DNA from: Bradyrhizobium sp. LHD-71
GTDB lineage: Bacteria > Pseudomonadota > Alphaproteobacteria > Rhizobiales > Xanthobacteraceae
DNA: 64,000 bases
Direction of reading: 5' to 3'
NCBI RefSeq assembly: GCF_031157255.1
Contig: NZ_JAVIFX010000023.1
Location: 62,001-126,000 of the forward strand
Shown here: piece by piece, positions 44,261-57,571 of the stretch
Layout of the letters: each line of letters opens with the position of its first letter
Position numbering within the stretch: the stretch's first letter is position 1
The notes under the pieces: generated by a model
Databases searched by the model: none
The model's input: only the letters and a program-made list of their open reading frames with translations
What the model was told of the DNA's origin: nothing
Made by a program: the position numbers and the translations under genes

Positions 44261-44296
44261 GGTCCAAGCTAGCCAGGTCCAACCCAGCCAGGTCCG
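44261..44296. repeat. Two-and-a-half copies of a 15-bp direct repeat
   Basis: GGTCCAAGCTAGCCA (44261), GGTCCAACCCAGCCA (44276) and GGTCC (44291) are in tandem. The first two differ at two positions. No function is inferred. Confidence 0.5.
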
Positions 44297-44308
44297 GCCG
44301 CAGGCGGA

Positions 44309-44446
44309 TTAGCGGCTGCGTAGACGGGTACGCCTCCTTTTAACGAAATGAAGATGCCGGCGGCGTTGCGCGCGATGCGCCAGCAGCCAAGGGCTGCCGG
44401 CGAGCACCGTCATGGCTATTGCCACAAGGCCCACAAGCCACATCAT
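44309..44446 (-). CDS. 45-residue basic membrane protein with a strong ribosome site
   Basis: The frame begins MMWLVGLVAIAMTVLAGSPW, a membrane helix, and ends in an Arg/His-rich tail (RRRHLHFVKRRRTRLRSR). A GAGGAGA Shine-Dalgarno lies about eight bases before the start codon. It is too short for common gene finders. The two adjacent ATG codons (44446 and 44443) make either a start. It is convergent with the 68-residue gene at 44027 and divergent from glyQ; function unknown. Confidence 0.45.
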   Translation of the reverse strand: MMWLVGLVAIAMTVLAGSPWLLAHRAQRRRHLHFVKRRRTRLRSR

Positions 44447-44617
44447 TCGTCGACTTCTCCTCGGCGGAAAGTCGGTCTGCCAGAATTGGCGGTTAGAGCT
44501 GGATTACCCCGCCTGACTACGTTCAGGGCTCGTTATGGTTTCGTCTCGCTTGCGCTTGCGCCGGGTGAGGGCCGTCGATAGTTTCCGCGCGCTTAACTCA
44601 ACCGTAGAAACCCTGAA

Positions 44618-45553
44618 ATGGACTCCTTGCCGTCCCACATGCGCCCGGAAAAATCGTTCCAGGGCTTTATCCTCGCCCTGCAGCGCTTCTGGGCCGATCA
44701 GGGTTGCGTCATCCTGCAACCCTACGACATCGAAATGGGAGCCGGCACGTTTCACCCGGCGACGACCCTGCGCGCGTTGGGCCCGAAGCCCTGGAACGCC
44801 GCCTATGTGCAGCCATCGCGTCGGCCGAAGGACGGCCGCTACGGCGAGAACCCGCTCCGGATGCAGCACTACTACCAGTTTCAGGTGATCCTGAAGCCGT
44901 CGCCGCCGAACCTGCAGGAGCTCTATCTCGGTTCGCTGAAGGCGATCGGCATCGATTCCGCCGTGCACGACATCCGCTTCGTCGAGGACGACTGGGAGAG
45001 CCCGACGCTTGGCGCGTGGGGGCTGGGCTGGGAGTGCTGGTGTGACGGTGCGGAGGTGTCGCAGTTTACCTACTTCCAGCAGGTGGCCGGTGTCGAGTGC
45101 GCTCCAGTTGCGGGCGAGCTCACCTACGGACTCGAGCGGCTGGCGATTTACCTGCAGGGCGTCGACAGTGTGTACGACCTGAACTTCAATGGTCGCGAGG
45201 GCGCAGAGAAGGTAACCTACGGCGACGTGTTCCTGCAGGCCGAGCAGGAGTACTCGCGCCACAATTTCGAGGTCGCCGACACCGAGATGCTGTTCGAGCA
45301 GTTCAGGATGGCGGAAGCCGCCTGCCGAAAGTATCTCGACGCCGGCTGGCGCGAAAGCGGCAACCGCAAAGCGCACCAGCTCGCACTGCCGGCCTACGAC
45401 CAGTGCATCAAGGCGAGCCACGTGTTCAACCTGCTCGATGCACGTGGCGTGATTTCAGTCACTGAGCGGCAGAGCTACATCCTCCGCGTGCGGGAGCTTG
45501 CGAAGGCCTGCGGCGAAGCCTGGATTCATACTGAAGCAGGCCGGGCAGACTAG
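44618..45553 (+). CDS. glyQ: Glycine--tRNA ligase alpha subunit
   Basis: A 311-residue GlyRS alpha subunit with the catalytic site for glycyl-adenylate formation: [15 protein letters not shown], the [14 protein letters not shown] block and a C-terminal GRAD-like end. It works as a heterotetramer with GlyS, whose gene begins 39 bp downstream. The ATG at 44618 gives a family-length protein. Confidence 0.97.
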   Translation: MDSLPSHMRPEKSFQGFILALQRFWADQGCVILQPYDIEMGAGTFHPATTLRALGPKPWNAAYVQPSRRPKDGRYGENPLRMQHYYQFQVILKPSPPNLQELYLGSLKAIGIDSAVHDIRFVEDDWESPTLGAWGLGWECWCDGAEVSQFTYFQQVAGVECAPVAGELTYGLERLAIYLQGVDSVYDLNFNGREGAEKVTYGDVFLQAEQEYSRHNFEVADTEMLFEQFRMAEAACRKYLDAGWRESGNRKAHQLALPAYDQCIKASHVFNLLDARGVISVTERQSYILRVRELAKACGEAWIHTEAGRAD

Positions 45554-45592
45554 CGACAAGCCGCGCCTCCCTCGAATAGCTGATTGAACGCA

Positions 45593-47710
45593 ATGCCCGA
45601 TCTTTTGCTTGAACTGTTCTCCGAAGAAATTCCCGCACGCATGCAGGCGAAGGCAGCGGATGACCTGCGCCGCCTCGTCACCGAGAAGCTGGTTGCTGAA
45701 GGCCTCGTCTATGAGGGCGCGAAAGCGTTTGTGACGCCGCGCCGCCTCGCGCTGACCGTGCACGGCATCCCCACGCGCCAGCCGGACCTGAAGGAAGAGC
45801 GCAAGGGGCCGCGCGTCGGCGCGCCGGATGCGGCGATCCAGGGCTTTCTAAAGGGCGCGGGGCTGTCGTCGCTGAGCGAGGCCAAGATCGAGAAGGGCGC
45901 GAAGAAGGGCGAGTTCTACGTTGCGCTGATCGAAAAGCCCGGCCGTGCCGCACTGGACGTGCTTGCCGAAGCGCTGCCCGTGATCGTGCGCACGTTTCCA
46001 TGGCCGAAATCGATGCGCTGGGGCGCACGCTCGATCAAGCCCGGATCGTTGTCGTGGGTGCGGCCGCTGCATTCGATCATCGCGACCTTCGGCCCGGAGA
46101 CCGAGGATCCGGAGATCGTGCGCTTCACGATCGACGGCATCGCGGCGAGGCAGACGACGCGGGGCCATCGCTTCATGGCGCCTGGCGAAATTTCAGTGCG
46201 GCGCTTCGACGACTATGTGGCGAAGCTGGAGGCGGCAAAGGTCGTGCTCGACGGCGAGCGGCGCAAGGACATCATCCTCGCCGATGCGAAGTCGCTTGCC
46301 TTCGCGCAAGGGTTCGAGCTTGTCGAGGATGCAGGCCTGCTCGAGGAGGTCGCGGGGCTCGTCGAATGGCCTGTGGTGCTGATGGGGTCGTTCGACGCGA
46401 GCTTCCTGTCGATCCCGCCCGAAGTGATCCGCGCCACCATCCGCAACAACCAGAAGTGCTTCGTGGTGCGCGATCCCAAGACAGGGAAGCTCGCCAATAA
46501 ATTCGTTCTCGTCGCCAACATCGAGGCGACGGACGGCGGCCAGACGATCGTCGCCGGCAACGAACGTGTGATCCGGGCCCGGTTGTCGGATGCGAAATTC
46601 TTCTACGAGACGGACCTGAGGACCAGGCTGGAAGCACGCCTGCCGAAGTTCGAACAAATCGTGTTTCACGAGAAGCTTGGCACCCAGGCCGCGCGCATCG
46701 CCCGTATCGAGCGGCTGGCCGCAGAGATCGCGCCATTGGTCGGCGCGGATGTTACAAAGGTGAAGCGCGCGGCGAAACTTGCCAAGGCGGACCTGCTCAC
46801 CGAAGTGGTCGGCGAGTTTCCGGAAACGCAGGGGCTGATGGGCAGATACTATGCCCTCGCGCAGGGCGAGGATGCATCCGTCGCTTCAGCCAGCGAGGAA
46901 CACTACAAGCCGCAGGGGCCGAACGACCGTGTGCCCGCCGATCCGGTCTCTATTGTGATTGCGCTTGCCGACAAGATCGACACGCTGGCCGGTTTCTGGG
47001 CAATCGACGAGAAGCCGACGGGCAGCAAGGACCCCTACGCGCTGCGTCGTGCAGCGCTGGGGGTGATCCGGCTGGCGGTGGACAACGAGTTGCGCCTGCA
47101 TCTGTCGACGATAGCAAAATCAGGTGTTGATGGATTGCGCGAGACTGGCGCGCGAATGACATCGGTGGACGGCTGTGAATTGTCGTCCAGTCTCCTCGCC
47201 TTTTTCGCCGACCGCCTGAAGGTCCAACTCCGTGATCAGGGCGCGCGCCACGATCTTGTCGATGCCGTGTTTGCGCTCGAGGGGCAGGACGATATGCTGA
47301 TGATCGTCCGTCGTGTTGAAGCGCTGGGCAAATTCCTCGACACCGATGACGGCAAGAACCTGCTCGCCGGGACCAAGCGAGCGGCCAACATTCTCCGCAT
47401 CGAGGAAAAGAAGGACGGCACGAGCTATGACGGTGCGGTCGATGCGTCGCTGCTGAGGCAGCCGGAGGAAAAGGCGCTGGCCACGGCGATCGCCGGCGTC
47501 ACCAATGATGCGAGCGCCGCCGTGGCGAAGGAAGATTTCGCGGGCGCGATGAGCGCAATGGCGCGGTTGCGTCCGGCTGTCGACGCGTTCTTCGACAAGG
47601 TGAAGGTGAACGACGATGACAAGGCGATCCGTGAGAATCGGTTGAAACTGCTCAACCAGATCCGTGTCGCAACGCGCGCCGTCGCCGATTTTTCGAAGAT
47701 CCAGGATTAG
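45593..47710 (+). CDS. glyS: Glycine--tRNA ligase beta subunit
   Basis: A 705-residue GlyRS beta subunit, which binds tRNA-Gly. The N-terminus [15 protein letters not shown] and the HD-like segment with [23 protein letters not shown] are characteristic, and the C-terminal anticodon-binding part is complete. ATG at 45593 (MPDLLLEL) is preferred to a TTG three codons earlier. A GC-rich hairpin lies downstream at 47755. Confidence 0.97.
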   Translation: MPDLLLELFSEEIPARMQAKAADDLRRLVTEKLVAEGLVYEGAKAFVTPRRLALTVHGIPTRQPDLKEERKGPRVGAPDAAIQGFLKGAGLSSLSEAKIEKGAKKGEFYVALIEKPGRAALDVLAEALPVIVRTFPWPKSMRWGARSIKPGSLSWVRPLHSIIATFGPETEDPEIVRFTIDGIAARQTTRGHRFMAPGEISVRRFDDYVAKLEAAKVVLDGERRKDIILADAKSLAFAQGFELVEDAGLLEEVAGLVEWPVVLMGSFDASFLSIPPEVIRATIRNNQKCFVVRDPKTGKLANKFVLVANIEATDGGQTIVAGNERVIRARLSDAKFFYETDLRTRLEARLPKFEQIVFHEKLGTQAARIARIERLAAEIAPLVGADVTKVKRAAKLAKADLLTEVVGEFPETQGLMGRYYALAQGEDASVASASEEHYKPQGPNDRVPADPVSIVIALADKIDTLAGFWAIDEKPTGSKDPYALRRAALGVIRLAVDNELRLHLSTIAKSGVDGLRETGARMTSVDGCELSSSLLAFFADRLKVQLRDQGARHDLVDAVFALEGQDDMLMIVRRVEALGKFLDTDDGKNLLAGTKRAANILRIEEKKDGTSYDGAVDASLLRQPEEKALATAIAGVTNDASAAVAKEDFAGAMSAMARLRPAVDAFFDKVKVNDDDKAIRENRLKLLNQIRVATRAVADFSKIQD

Positions 47711-47754
47711 CCGTCATTGTTGCGAGTGCCACGCGCACGATGAACACACAAGAA

Positions 47755-47782
47755 GCCCCGCGCGGCGTTGCCGACGCGGGGC
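47755..47782 (-). terminator. GC-rich hairpin between convergent glyS and DUF1236 genes
   Basis: GCCCCGCG (47755-47762) and CGCGGGGC (47775-47782) form an 8-bp stem. On the minus strand it is followed by TTCTTGTG, a weak U tract, so it best serves as the terminator of the DUF1236 gene; it could also stop glyS transcripts. Confidence 0.6.
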
Positions 47783-47865
47783 CCTGTCACCCGGTTTGCA
47801 CGAGGAGGGGATACCCGCACTCGCCGGATGAGTTCTTGAACTTCGCAGCGTCCTAGTGGTGGACG

Positions 47866-48201
47866 TTAGTCGATCACCTGCATGATCCGCCGCGAGCGCG
47901 GATCGACAAGCACAGTGTGATCGTTCACCACCGTATAGCGATAGGTGGTCGCGCCATAGCGTTCGGGGACATCGTAGTAGACGACGCCAGCATCAGGAAG
48001 CGTTGCGCCGACGACCACTCGATCCGGAATCGCAAACGATGGGAGACGTTCCTCGACGACATAGCGGCGGAAGGTCGGAACTTCTTCATCGGCGATGATG
48101 CCGACCGCAGGTCCGCCAACCGTGCCGGTGTACTGCGCATATGCCGGAAGTGAAACAGATGTTGCGACGATCAAGGCTGCGGCAAAAATGTGTTTGCGCA
48201 T
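47866..48201 (-). CDS. DUF1236 family exported protein
   Basis: A 111-residue protein: signal peptide MRKHIFAAALIVATSVSLPAYAQ, then the DUF1236 pattern VVVGATLPDAGVVYYDVPE, YRYTVVNDHTVLVDPRSRRIMQVI. The family is a small periplasmic beta-rich domain common in Rhizobiales with no known role. The start at 48201 has GGAG upstream (TTGAGGAGAGCATC); a longer upstream frame would add non-conserved residues. Confidence 0.85.
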   Translation of the reverse strand: MRKHIFAAALIVATSVSLPAYAQYTGTVGGPAVGIIADEEVPTFRRYVVEERLPSFAIPDRVVVGATLPDAGVVYYDVPERYGATTYRYTVVNDHTVLVDPRSRRIMQVID

Positions 48202-48343
48202 GATGCTCTCCTCAACACTTAGCTGGCAACAAGCGCGAAAATAGAGCCACCTGCCTTTCGCGCATGGACGCCGGTTAATGCGGCGCATGCAGCATCGTTC
48301 CGAAATCGATCTCTGTTCCGTCGCCGAAAATTTTTGCACGCGC

Positions 48344-48368
48344 GGAACAATCGTCATCTGGAACCGTC
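48344..48368 (+). promoter_or_regulatory. Possible EcfG-type promoter of the DUF3096 gene
   Basis: GGAAC (48344-48348) is followed after 16 bp by CGTC (48365-48368). The general-stress sigma EcfG of Rhizobiales recognises GGAAC-N16/17-CGTT; the last base differs. The spacing and location 90 bp upstream of the GTG start fit, but the match is partial. Confidence 0.35.
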
Positions 48369-48460
48369 TAAGATCGCAGTTCCGGAAACAGTAAGCTACT
48401 CCCCGCGATTCGCATCTCATCGCACAACGAAATCATCGCACAACGAATTGGAGACAGCTC

Positions 48461-48604
48461 GTGACCATCAGCATCGCCAATCTTCAACCCATCGTCGCGC
48501 TGATCGCGGGCGTCCTTATTCTCATCATGCCGAGGTTGTTGAATTACATCGTCGCGCTGTATTTGATTCTTGTCGGGATTCTCGGTCTGGGAATCCTGAG
48601 ATAA
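48461..48604 (+). CDS. DUF3096 family small membrane protein
   Basis: A 47-residue protein with two hydrophobic helices (LQPIVALIAGVLILIM and YIVALYLILVGILGLGIL) around the conserved PRLLN turn, the full DUF3096 pattern. The start is GTG with GGAG eight bases upstream. The family is widespread in alphaproteobacteria and of unknown function; expression under stress sigma control is suggested only by the partial promoter upstream. Confidence 0.85.
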   Translation: MTISIANLQPIVALIAGVLILIMPRLLNYIVALYLILVGILGLGILR

Positions 48605-48744
48605 GCGGTCGAAGCTGGCGCCCGAGTCCACCAGATCGGCGCAATGTTGCGGTGATAGGTGGTTCGTGGCGCTTGCGCTGCAACATGAAAGCATGTTGTA
48701 AGCGGCTGCTGCCAGTTCCTTGAAAGCAACCTGTCACGGACACC

Positions 48745-51636
<2,892 letters not shown>

Positions 51637-51680
51637 ACGCTGTCCTTGAGAAAGCGCTAAGGTGTATCGCGAGGAATGAG

Positions 51681-51713
51681 GAGACCGGGGCGTTTGTTTT
51701 TTCGCCCCGTCTC
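51681..51713. terminator. Stem-loop after ppdK with a U-rich loop
   Basis: GAGACCGGGGCG (51681-51692) pairs with CGCCCCGTCTC (51703-51713), with one bulged C and a loop TTTGTTTTTT. The T run lies in the loop rather than after the stem, so a classical intrinsic terminator is not clear. It is the main feature of the 292-bp gap to the SleB gene. Confidence 0.45.
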
Positions 51714-51928
51714 GCGTTGACCGGATGTTTACCAAGTTGTTTTTCGCGAGATTCACCAGCATCTTCGAAATGCTGACGCCAATTCGCGGAAACCCTTGCC
51801 TGTGCCTTTCGCGCATCGGCAGTTAACCGCCTCGCAACTCTAATCAGTTACTAACGCAATTGATCGAATTGCGCGCAACTGCCGTTCGATCGGTGTGCGA
51901 GTAGCGTAAGCGTTGCGTAGGCGTATCG

Positions 51929-53335
51929 ATGTCTGTTTTGCAGAACGGGCCGAGGGGCGCACGTTGGGCGTCCTTCGGCTTCGCAGTCACAGTCTTCGGA
52001 TTGCTGCCGACCGAGATCGGCCACCAGGACATCGCCGCGCTGCTGGCGCGCCAGCCTGGCGTTGGCGAGCGTTGGCAAAAGCAGACGATGTCGTCGCCGT
52101 TCGGCACGATTCACGCTGCAACGTTCAGCTTCCCGCGCCCGATCGGCTCGTGGATTCCACGCGCTCCCAGCGCCAGATTCGCGAGCTTGAGCGCCAGCGA
52201 TGGCGAGGTCACCGGCTCGATCGCGCGCAATCCGTTGGGCGAGGTCATCCGTCCTCCGCAACCTCATGAATTTCCGATCGTCGATCGCACCGCAAAGGGC
52301 GATCGGCTGTCGTTGAAGGGCGATCGCAGCCCGTCGACGCATCCGCCAGCCGGGAGCGCAACCATTCCGCAGCAGCTGCTTCCGGAGGAGGAGGGCGCCT
52401 CGGGCCCCGATGCCGTCGAGGAGCCCGTTGCGAACGAACCGACCGAGAGTTTCAGCACGGCGCCGGAGACTGCGCATGTGCCTGCACCGCTCGATCCGGA
52501 GCTCGAGGCTGCGCTGAAGTCGGCGCCGCTGCCGCAATATCACGCCCTGCAAGATGCTGACGCAGAGGTACCGACGGCCGATGCCGAACGTAACGGGCTG
52601 CCACCGAAGGATCGGTTCGCGATCCAGACCACACATCTCTATTTCGGCTATTCCTCGCTCGGCAATCTGGGCAGTCCCTTGGAACGCTGGCGGCCGGGCG
52701 AGGAGCCGCAGCTGGTGAAGCCGAACGAGGTCGATCCCGACCTCAAACGAACTGCGGTGCCGGATGCAGGCGGTGAAGGCTCGAGCCTGGCGCCGAAAGG
52801 CGAGGTGAAGGAAGCGCCGAAGCGGCCGCTGAGCCCGGCCGAACGGCTCGGCCTTGAGCCCAAGGATTACGCCAAGGCCTCGAAATGCCTTGCCGAAGCC
52901 GTCTACTTCGAGGCACGTGGCGAGCCGGTGCGCGGCCAGATGGCGGTTGCGCAGGTGGTCGTGAACCGCGCCTTGTCCGGCTATTATCCGACCACCGTAT
53001 GCGGCGTGGTCTATCAGAATGCACGTCGCTACCTTGCCTGCCAGTTCACCTTCGCCTGCGACGGTGTGCGCGATGTGGTGACTGAGCCGGAGCAGTGGCA
53101 TCGTGCGAGGAAGATCGCGAAGGAAATGCTCGATGGACGGCTTTGGCTGCCGGAGGTCAACCGCTCAACGCATTACCATGCAACCTATGTGCGGCCGTAC
53201 TGGGTGCGCGAAATGAAGAAGATGTACAAAACCGGTGTGCATGTCTTCTATCGCCCACGGCAGTGGGGCGACGGCAGCGAAGTGCCAAGCTGGGGCACTG
53301 CGGAGGAGACAGCGGCGATCGCGGCGAAGCTGTAG
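51929..53335 (+). CDS. Cell wall hydrolase, SleB-type domain
   Basis: A 468-residue protein. The C-terminal domain (about residues 310-450) contains CLAEAVYFEARGEPVRGQMAVAQVV, the hallmark of SleB-like lytic transglycosylases that cut peptidoglycan. An uncleaved membrane segment or signal at the N-terminus is weak (WASFGFAVTVFGLLP). Between them is a 250-residue low-complexity linker rich in Pro, Glu and Ser, so the catalytic head may be tethered through the envelope. It is the last gene before the convergent nad operon. Confidence 0.88.
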   Translation: MSVLQNGPRGARWASFGFAVTVFGLLPTEIGHQDIAALLARQPGVGERWQKQTMSSPFGTIHAATFSFPRPIGSWIPRAPSARFASLSASDGEVTGSIARNPLGEVIRPPQPHEFPIVDRTAKGDRLSLKGDRSPSTHPPAGSATIPQQLLPEEEGASGPDAVEEPVANEPTESFSTAPETAHVPAPLDPELEAALKSAPLPQYHALQDADAEVPTADAERNGLPPKDRFAIQTTHLYFGYSSLGNLGSPLERWRPGEEPQLVKPNEVDPDLKRTAVPDAGGEGSSLAPKGEVKEAPKRPLSPAERLGLEPKDYAKASKCLAEAVYFEARGEPVRGQMAVAQVVVNRALSGYYPTTVCGVVYQNARRYLACQFTFACDGVRDVVTEPEQWHRARKIAKEMLDGRLWLPEVNRSTHYHATYVRPYWVREMKKMYKTGVHVFYRPRQWGDGSEVPSWGTAEETAAIAAKL

Positions 53336-53347
53336 AGCGCAGCGTCC

Positions 53348-54226
53348 CTACGATCCGATGTCCAGCGCCACGTCGAAATTTGGCGCTGAGTGGGTCAGCG
53401 CGCCGGCGGAGGCATAGTCAACGCCGGTCTTGGCGATGGCAGCGATCGAGCCTTCGGTCACGCCGCCCGAGACCTCCAGCACCACTCGGCCGGCCGCTAT
53501 GTCCACGGCCTGTCTCAAGGCTGGGATGTCCATGTTGTCGAGCAGCACGACGTCGGCAAGGCCGGTGTCGAGCACTTCGCGCAACTGATCGAGCGTGTCG
53601 ACCTCGATCTCGATCTTGACCAGATGCCCGGCGTGGTCGCGTGCCCGCTCCAATACCGGCCGCACGCCGCCTGCCACGGCGATGTGATTGTCCTTGATCA
53701 GGATCGCGTCATCGAGGCCAAACCGGTGATTGAAGCCGCCGCCGCAACGCACCGCGTACTTTTCCAGCGCGCGTAGACCCGGCGTCGTCTTGCGGGTGCA
53801 GCAGATGCGCATCCTCGTGCCTGCTGTCTGCCGCACGTAAGCTGCGGTCAGTGTCGCCACACCGGACAGCCGTCCGACGAAGTTCAGCGCGGTGCGCTCG
53901 CCCGACAGGATGGCGCGCGCAGGACCTGTGATCGTCAGTACCTGCATGCCCTTTTCGGCCGCGATGCCGTCGCGGACATTGGTCTCGATGCGGACCTCCG
54001 GCGACAACTGGCGGAATGTCTCGACTGCGAGCGGAAGTCCTGCGATCACGCCAGCCTGTCGCGCCATCAGCGTGGCGCGGGTCTGCACCGCTTCCGGGAT
54101 CGTCGCGATCGAGGTGATGTCGCCGGCGCGACCGAGATCCTCGTCGAGAGCCTGGCGCACGGCGCTTTCTACCGCCATTGGTGACAGGAAGGCTTCGGGA
54201 TGCTGGAGGGAGGCGGGGGTGACCAT
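53348..54226 (-). CDS. nadC: Quinolinate phosphoribosyltransferase (decarboxylating)
   Basis: A 292-residue enzyme that converts quinolinate and PRPP to nicotinate mononucleotide, the last step of the de novo route. It has [14 protein letters not shown] near the N-terminus, [15 protein letters not shown] and a [16 protein letters not shown] segment with the phosphate-binding residues. It follows nadB with a 6-bp gap, as the third gene of the nadABC operon. Confidence 0.95.
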   Translation of the reverse strand: MVTPASLQHPEAFLSPMAVESAVRQALDEDLGRAGDITSIATIPEAVQTRATLMARQAGVIAGLPLAVETFRQLSPEVRIETNVRDGIAAEKGMQVLTITGPARAILSGERTALNFVGRLSGVATLTAAYVRQTAGTRMRICCTRKTTPGLRALEKYAVRCGGGFNHRFGLDDAILIKDNHIAVAGGVRPVLERARDHAGHLVKIEIEVDTLDQLREVLDTGLADVVLLDNMDIPALRQAVDIAAGRVVLEVSGGVTEGSIAAIAKTGVDYASAGALTHSAPNFDVALDIGS

Positions 54227-54232
54227 GATGTT

Positions 54233-55813
54233 TCAAGCCGTAGCGCTGAGTGTCGGAACGCGTTCGGCCATCGAAGCCGCGATGGCTCGCGCGCTGGCCA
54301 GTGTCGTCATCGTGCGCTTCGCCGGCGCATGCTCTGCAGGATAGTCCGAGCGATAGTGACCGCCCCGGCTTTCCCGGCGCGACCAGGCAGCCGTGGCGAC
54401 AATCAGTGCCGTCGTCGCCATGTTGCGCAGTGCGATGTTGCCGACCGACTGCTCCATCATCGAAAGCGTTCCGATGGCATCGGCGAGCTCATCGCCATCG
54501 CGGATCACGCCGACATGCGACGACATCAGCGCACGCAAGTTCGCTTCGGCGGATGGCGGCATGGCGCAGTTGCGCGGGACCTCGGTCGGTGGCAGGCGTT
54601 GCGCGGAGAATGTGCGGCCGTCGATGTCCTCGGCAATACGCGCGGCGTAGACGACGGCTTCGAGCAACGAGTTGGAGGCGAGGCGGTTTGCGCCATGGGC
54701 ACCGGTGCAAGAGACTTCACCGCCAGCCCAGAGTCCGTCGATCGACGTGCGACCGCGCGCATCCACGGCGATGCCGCCCATGTGGTAGTGCGCCGCTGGC
54801 GCAATCGGAATCGGTTGCCGTGCGGGATCGATGCCACCTGCGATGCAACTCGCGTAAACGGTCGGAAAATGTCCGGCGAACGCGTCGCCCAAAGCCTTCG
54901 TGGCGTCGAGGAACGCGCCGCGGCCGGCGGCGATCTCGGCGAACACACCGCGCGCGACGATGTCGCGCGGCGCAAGTTCCGCAAGCGGATGCTTTGCAGC
55001 CATGAAGCGTTCGCCTTTTGCGTTGATCAGCGTCGCACCTTCGCCACGCAAGGCTTCGGTAGCGAGCGGCGCAGGATCGCGACCGACCATGATTGCTGTC
55101 GGATGGAATTGAACGAATTCCGGGTCGCCGATGACCGCGCCGGCACGTGCTGCGATTGCCAGTCCAAGCCCGCTGGCTTCTTTCGGATTGGTGGTGACGG
55201 CGTACAGATGGCCGATGCCACCGGTCGCGAGCACCACGGCGCGGGCGGCGATGTTCACCGGCCGAGCTGCAATATCGTCCGCCTTGCGGAGCTGCAGGCC
55301 GGTAACTGCATTGTCGTCCGTAAGCAGGGCTTCGGCGACGTAACCCTCGATCACGCGGATCGTCGGTGTATTGCGGACTGCTTCGATCAAGGCGGCGATG
55401 ATCGCCTTGCCCGCCATATCGCCGCGTACATGGACGATGCGCCGCGCCGAATGGGCCGCTTCCTGCGCGACGGCGAGCTTGCCCTTGAGGTCGCGGTCGA
55501 ACGGCACACCATAGTGCAATAGGTCGTGGATGCGTGCGCCCGCCTCGCGGGCGAGGCCAAGCGCGACGTCCTGGTCCACAAGGCCTGCGCCGACGGCGAT
55601 CGTGTCGGCGGCATGGGCCTCGGCCGTGTCGCCTTCGCCCACCGCAGCAGCGATGCCGCCCTGCGCCCAGGCGCTGGAGGCGCCTTCGCCCAGCGGGGCC
55701 GCCGAAATAATGGTGACGGGACGCGGCGCAAGCTTCAGTGCGCAGAAGAGGCCGGCGAGCCCGCCGCCGACGATGACGACGTCGTCGAGTTGGGAGGAGA
55801 GGCTGTGCGCCAT
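54233..55813 (-). CDS. nadB: L-aspartate oxidase
   Basis: A 526-residue FAD enzyme that oxidises L-aspartate to iminoaspartate, the first step of de novo NAD synthesis. The Rossmann motif is [17 protein letters not shown]; the [17 protein letters not shown] block and [14 protein letters not shown] are family hallmarks. The ATG at 55813 is chosen because AGGAG lies 8 bp upstream; an in-frame start eight codons earlier lacks this. A 204-bp gap separates it from nadA. Confidence 0.95.
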   Translation of the reverse strand: MAHSLSSQLDDVVIVGGGLAGLFCALKLAPRPVTIISAAPLGEGASSAWAQGGIAAAVGEGDTAEAHAADTIAVGAGLVDQDVALGLAREAGARIHDLLHYGVPFDRDLKGKLAVAQEAAHSARRIVHVRGDMAGKAIIAALIEAVRNTPTIRVIEGYVAEALLTDDNAVTGLQLRKADDIAARPVNIAARAVVLATGGIGHLYAVTTNPKEASGLGLAIAARAGAVIGDPEFVQFHPTAIMVGRDPAPLATEALRGEGATLINAKGERFMAAKHPLAELAPRDIVARGVFAEIAAGRGAFLDATKALGDAFAGHFPTVYASCIAGGIDPARQPIPIAPAAHYHMGGIAVDARGRTSIDGLWAGGEVSCTGAHGANRLASNSLLEAVVYAARIAEDIDGRTFSAQRLPPTEVPRNCAMPPSAEANLRALMSSHVGVIRDGDELADAIGTLSMMEQSVGNIALRNMATTALIVATAAWSRRESRGGHYRSDYPAEHAPAKRTMTTLASARAIAASMAERVPTLSATA

Positions 55814-56017
55814 GCTGTTACTCCTGGCTACGCGCATTCAATCAACTCGGGTCGTTCATAGCCGTTCGAAGAACGGCGTCGCTTCGCTCGCCTAAGGAAA
55901 GCGGGCCCACGCACCGTGTCGCCGATTGTTCTATACGCTGGCCGTCGTCACTTGATCTCAGCGATAATGGGTCCCGGCTCGCGCTCGCTTTGCTCACTTG
56001 GCCGGGACGACAGTGCT

Positions 56018-57115
56018 TCAGCTCTTGAGATGGACCATCCGCTCGACCGAGCGCCGCGCTTTTGCTGCGATCAGCGGATCAACCAGAACCTCCTCACGCA
56101 TGTTGACGAGGCTGTCGAGGATCTTGGGCAGCGTGATGCGCTTCATGTGCGGGCAGAGATTGCAGGGTCGTACGAACTCGACCTCGGGCAATTCCGCCTG
56201 AACGTTGTCGGCCATCGAGCATTCGGTGACCATGACAACGCGCTTCGGCCGGTTGTCGCGAACCCAGTTGATCATGTGCGCGGTCGAGCCGGTGAAATCC
56301 GCCTCTGCGATGACGTCGGGCGGGCACTCCGGATGCGCGATGATCTGCACTGACGGATCGGCATCGCGATACATTTTCAACTCGTCGCCGGTGAAGCGTT
56401 CGTGCACCTCGCAAGCACCCTTCCAGGCGATCACCTTCACGTCGGTCTGCGAGGCGACGTACTTTGCCAGGTACTGGTCGGGTACGAAGATTACCGTGTC
56501 GGTGTTGAGGCTTTCGACCACCTGCACTGCATTCGACGAGGTGCAGCAGATGTCCACTTCCGCTTTCACGTCGGCCGAGGTGTTCACATAAGCCACCACC
56601 GGCACGCCAGGGAATTTCTCGCGAAGCAGCCGCACGTCCTCGCCGGTGACCGACGAGGCGAGTGAGCAGCCCGCGCGCGAATCCGGGATCAGCACGGTCT
56701 TCTCAGGCGAGAGAATTTTCGAGGTCTCCGCCATGAAGTGCACGCCGCACTGGACGATCACATCGGCATCGACCTTGGTTGCCTCGCGCGCCAGCTGCAA
56801 GCTGTCGCCGACGATGTCGGCAACGCAGTTGAATATCTCCGGCGTCTGATAGTTATGCGCCAGGATGACTGCATTCCGTTCCTGCTTCAGGTCGTTGATC
56901 GCCTTGACGTACGGCGCCATCGTCGGCCATTCGACTGGCGGAATCACGGTCTTGACGCGCTCATAAAGATGAGCGGTCTCGCGTTCGATCTCGGGCGTCC
57001 AGGCAACAGGCGGCATCGGCAAAGCGCGCGAGGGCCCTCCTCGCGACGGTTGCTTCGCCCGCGTCATCGCAGTGTGCGAGAGGTCCTCCGGACCGTAAAT
57101 CCCAGCGATCGGCAT
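56018..57115 (-). CDS. nadA: Quinolinate synthase
   Basis: A 365-residue NadA that condenses iminoaspartate with dihydroxyacetone phosphate to quinolinate. The 4Fe-4S cysteines lie in [16 protein letters not shown] and CNLCPHMKR, with the substrate motif AHPECPPDV. The start at 57115 ([12 protein letters not shown]) has AAGGGG upstream; an ATG at 57175 is inside the operator palindrome. First gene of nadA-nadB-nadC. Confidence 0.95.
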   Translation of the reverse strand: MPIAGIYGPEDLSHTAMTRAKQPSRGGPSRALPMPPVAWTPEIERETAHLYERVKTVIPPVEWPTMAPYVKAINDLKQERNAVILAHNYQTPEIFNCVADIVGDSLQLAREATKVDADVIVQCGVHFMAETSKILSPEKTVLIPDSRAGCSLASSVTGEDVRLLREKFPGVPVVAYVNTSADVKAEVDICCTSSNAVQVVESLNTDTVIFVPDQYLAKYVASQTDVKVIAWKGACEVHERFTGDELKMYRDADPSVQIIAHPECPPDVIAEADFTGSTAHMINWVRDNRPKRVVMVTECSMADNVQAELPEVEFVRPCNLCPHMKRITLPKILDSLVNMREEVLVDPLIAAKARRSVERMVHLKS

Positions 57116-57158
57116 GGCGCGATCCCCTTCTTCCCTTGCTTCAGCTTCCCGCTCTATA

Positions 57159-57175
57159 ATGCTCAATTTGAGCAT
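57159..57175. promoter_or_regulatory. NadQ operator candidate
   Basis: ATGCTCAATTTGAGCAT is a perfect 17-bp palindrome 44 bp before nadA. The TGCTCA-N3-TGAGCA pattern matches the motif I recall for the alphaproteobacterial NAD repressor NadQ, whose probable gene lies in the same window at 63291-64000. Confidence 0.75.
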
Positions 57176-57511
57176 ATCAGAGCCCTGATAAATCCGGCCA
57201 ACCGGGCCGGCATTCCCAATTCCTGAAACTTGCGTCTATTCCCCGGACTTTTCCAAGAACCCCGAGCTTTGCGACCCGGGCCCCCACGTAAGGTCCTGAG
57301 GTCAAGGCTGGACGTCCTAAGACATCAAGCACCGCACTCAGGTTCACCCCGATCGAGTTATTCTCATATCGAGCAAAACAAATATAACATGGCGATGACC
57401 CCTCCGCCAGAGGTTCGTGCCCGGAAAAAAGCCACCATCTGCCCTGTCGATTTGCATCGCTGCATTGCAATAGTTGTCATGCAACAAAAGACGGATTGGC
57501 TCTGACGCCAG
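57176..57511. other. Non-coding stretch upstream of nadA and the MFS gene
   Basis: About 336 bp between the two divergent units. It holds an AT-rich section near 57359-57392 that could be a promoter for the MFS gene, and no convincing ORF. A possible minus-strand frame of 97 codons here has no recognisable features. Confidence 0.4.
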
Positions 57512-57529
57512 GTACACTAGTCTGTGTAC
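57512..57529. promoter_or_regulatory. TetR-type dyad before the MFS gene
   Basis: GTACAC-TAGTCT-GTGTAC is a perfect 6-bp inverted repeat 43 bp upstream of the MFS start. The form suits a TetR or GntR repressor, but no such gene is near. Confidence 0.5.
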
Positions 57530-57571
57530 TTCTCAAAACGCCCGCATCGTCGGTCGCGAGGATCTCAAGAC

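Noticed and set aside
57116-57175. Upstream ATG of nadA at 57175
   Set aside because: It is part of the NadQ-type palindrome; the ATG at 57115 has a ribosome site.
57177-57470. 97-codon minus-strand frame in the nadA-MFS gap
   Set aside because: No Shine-Dalgarno, no recognisable domain, and it overlaps the likely promoter region.
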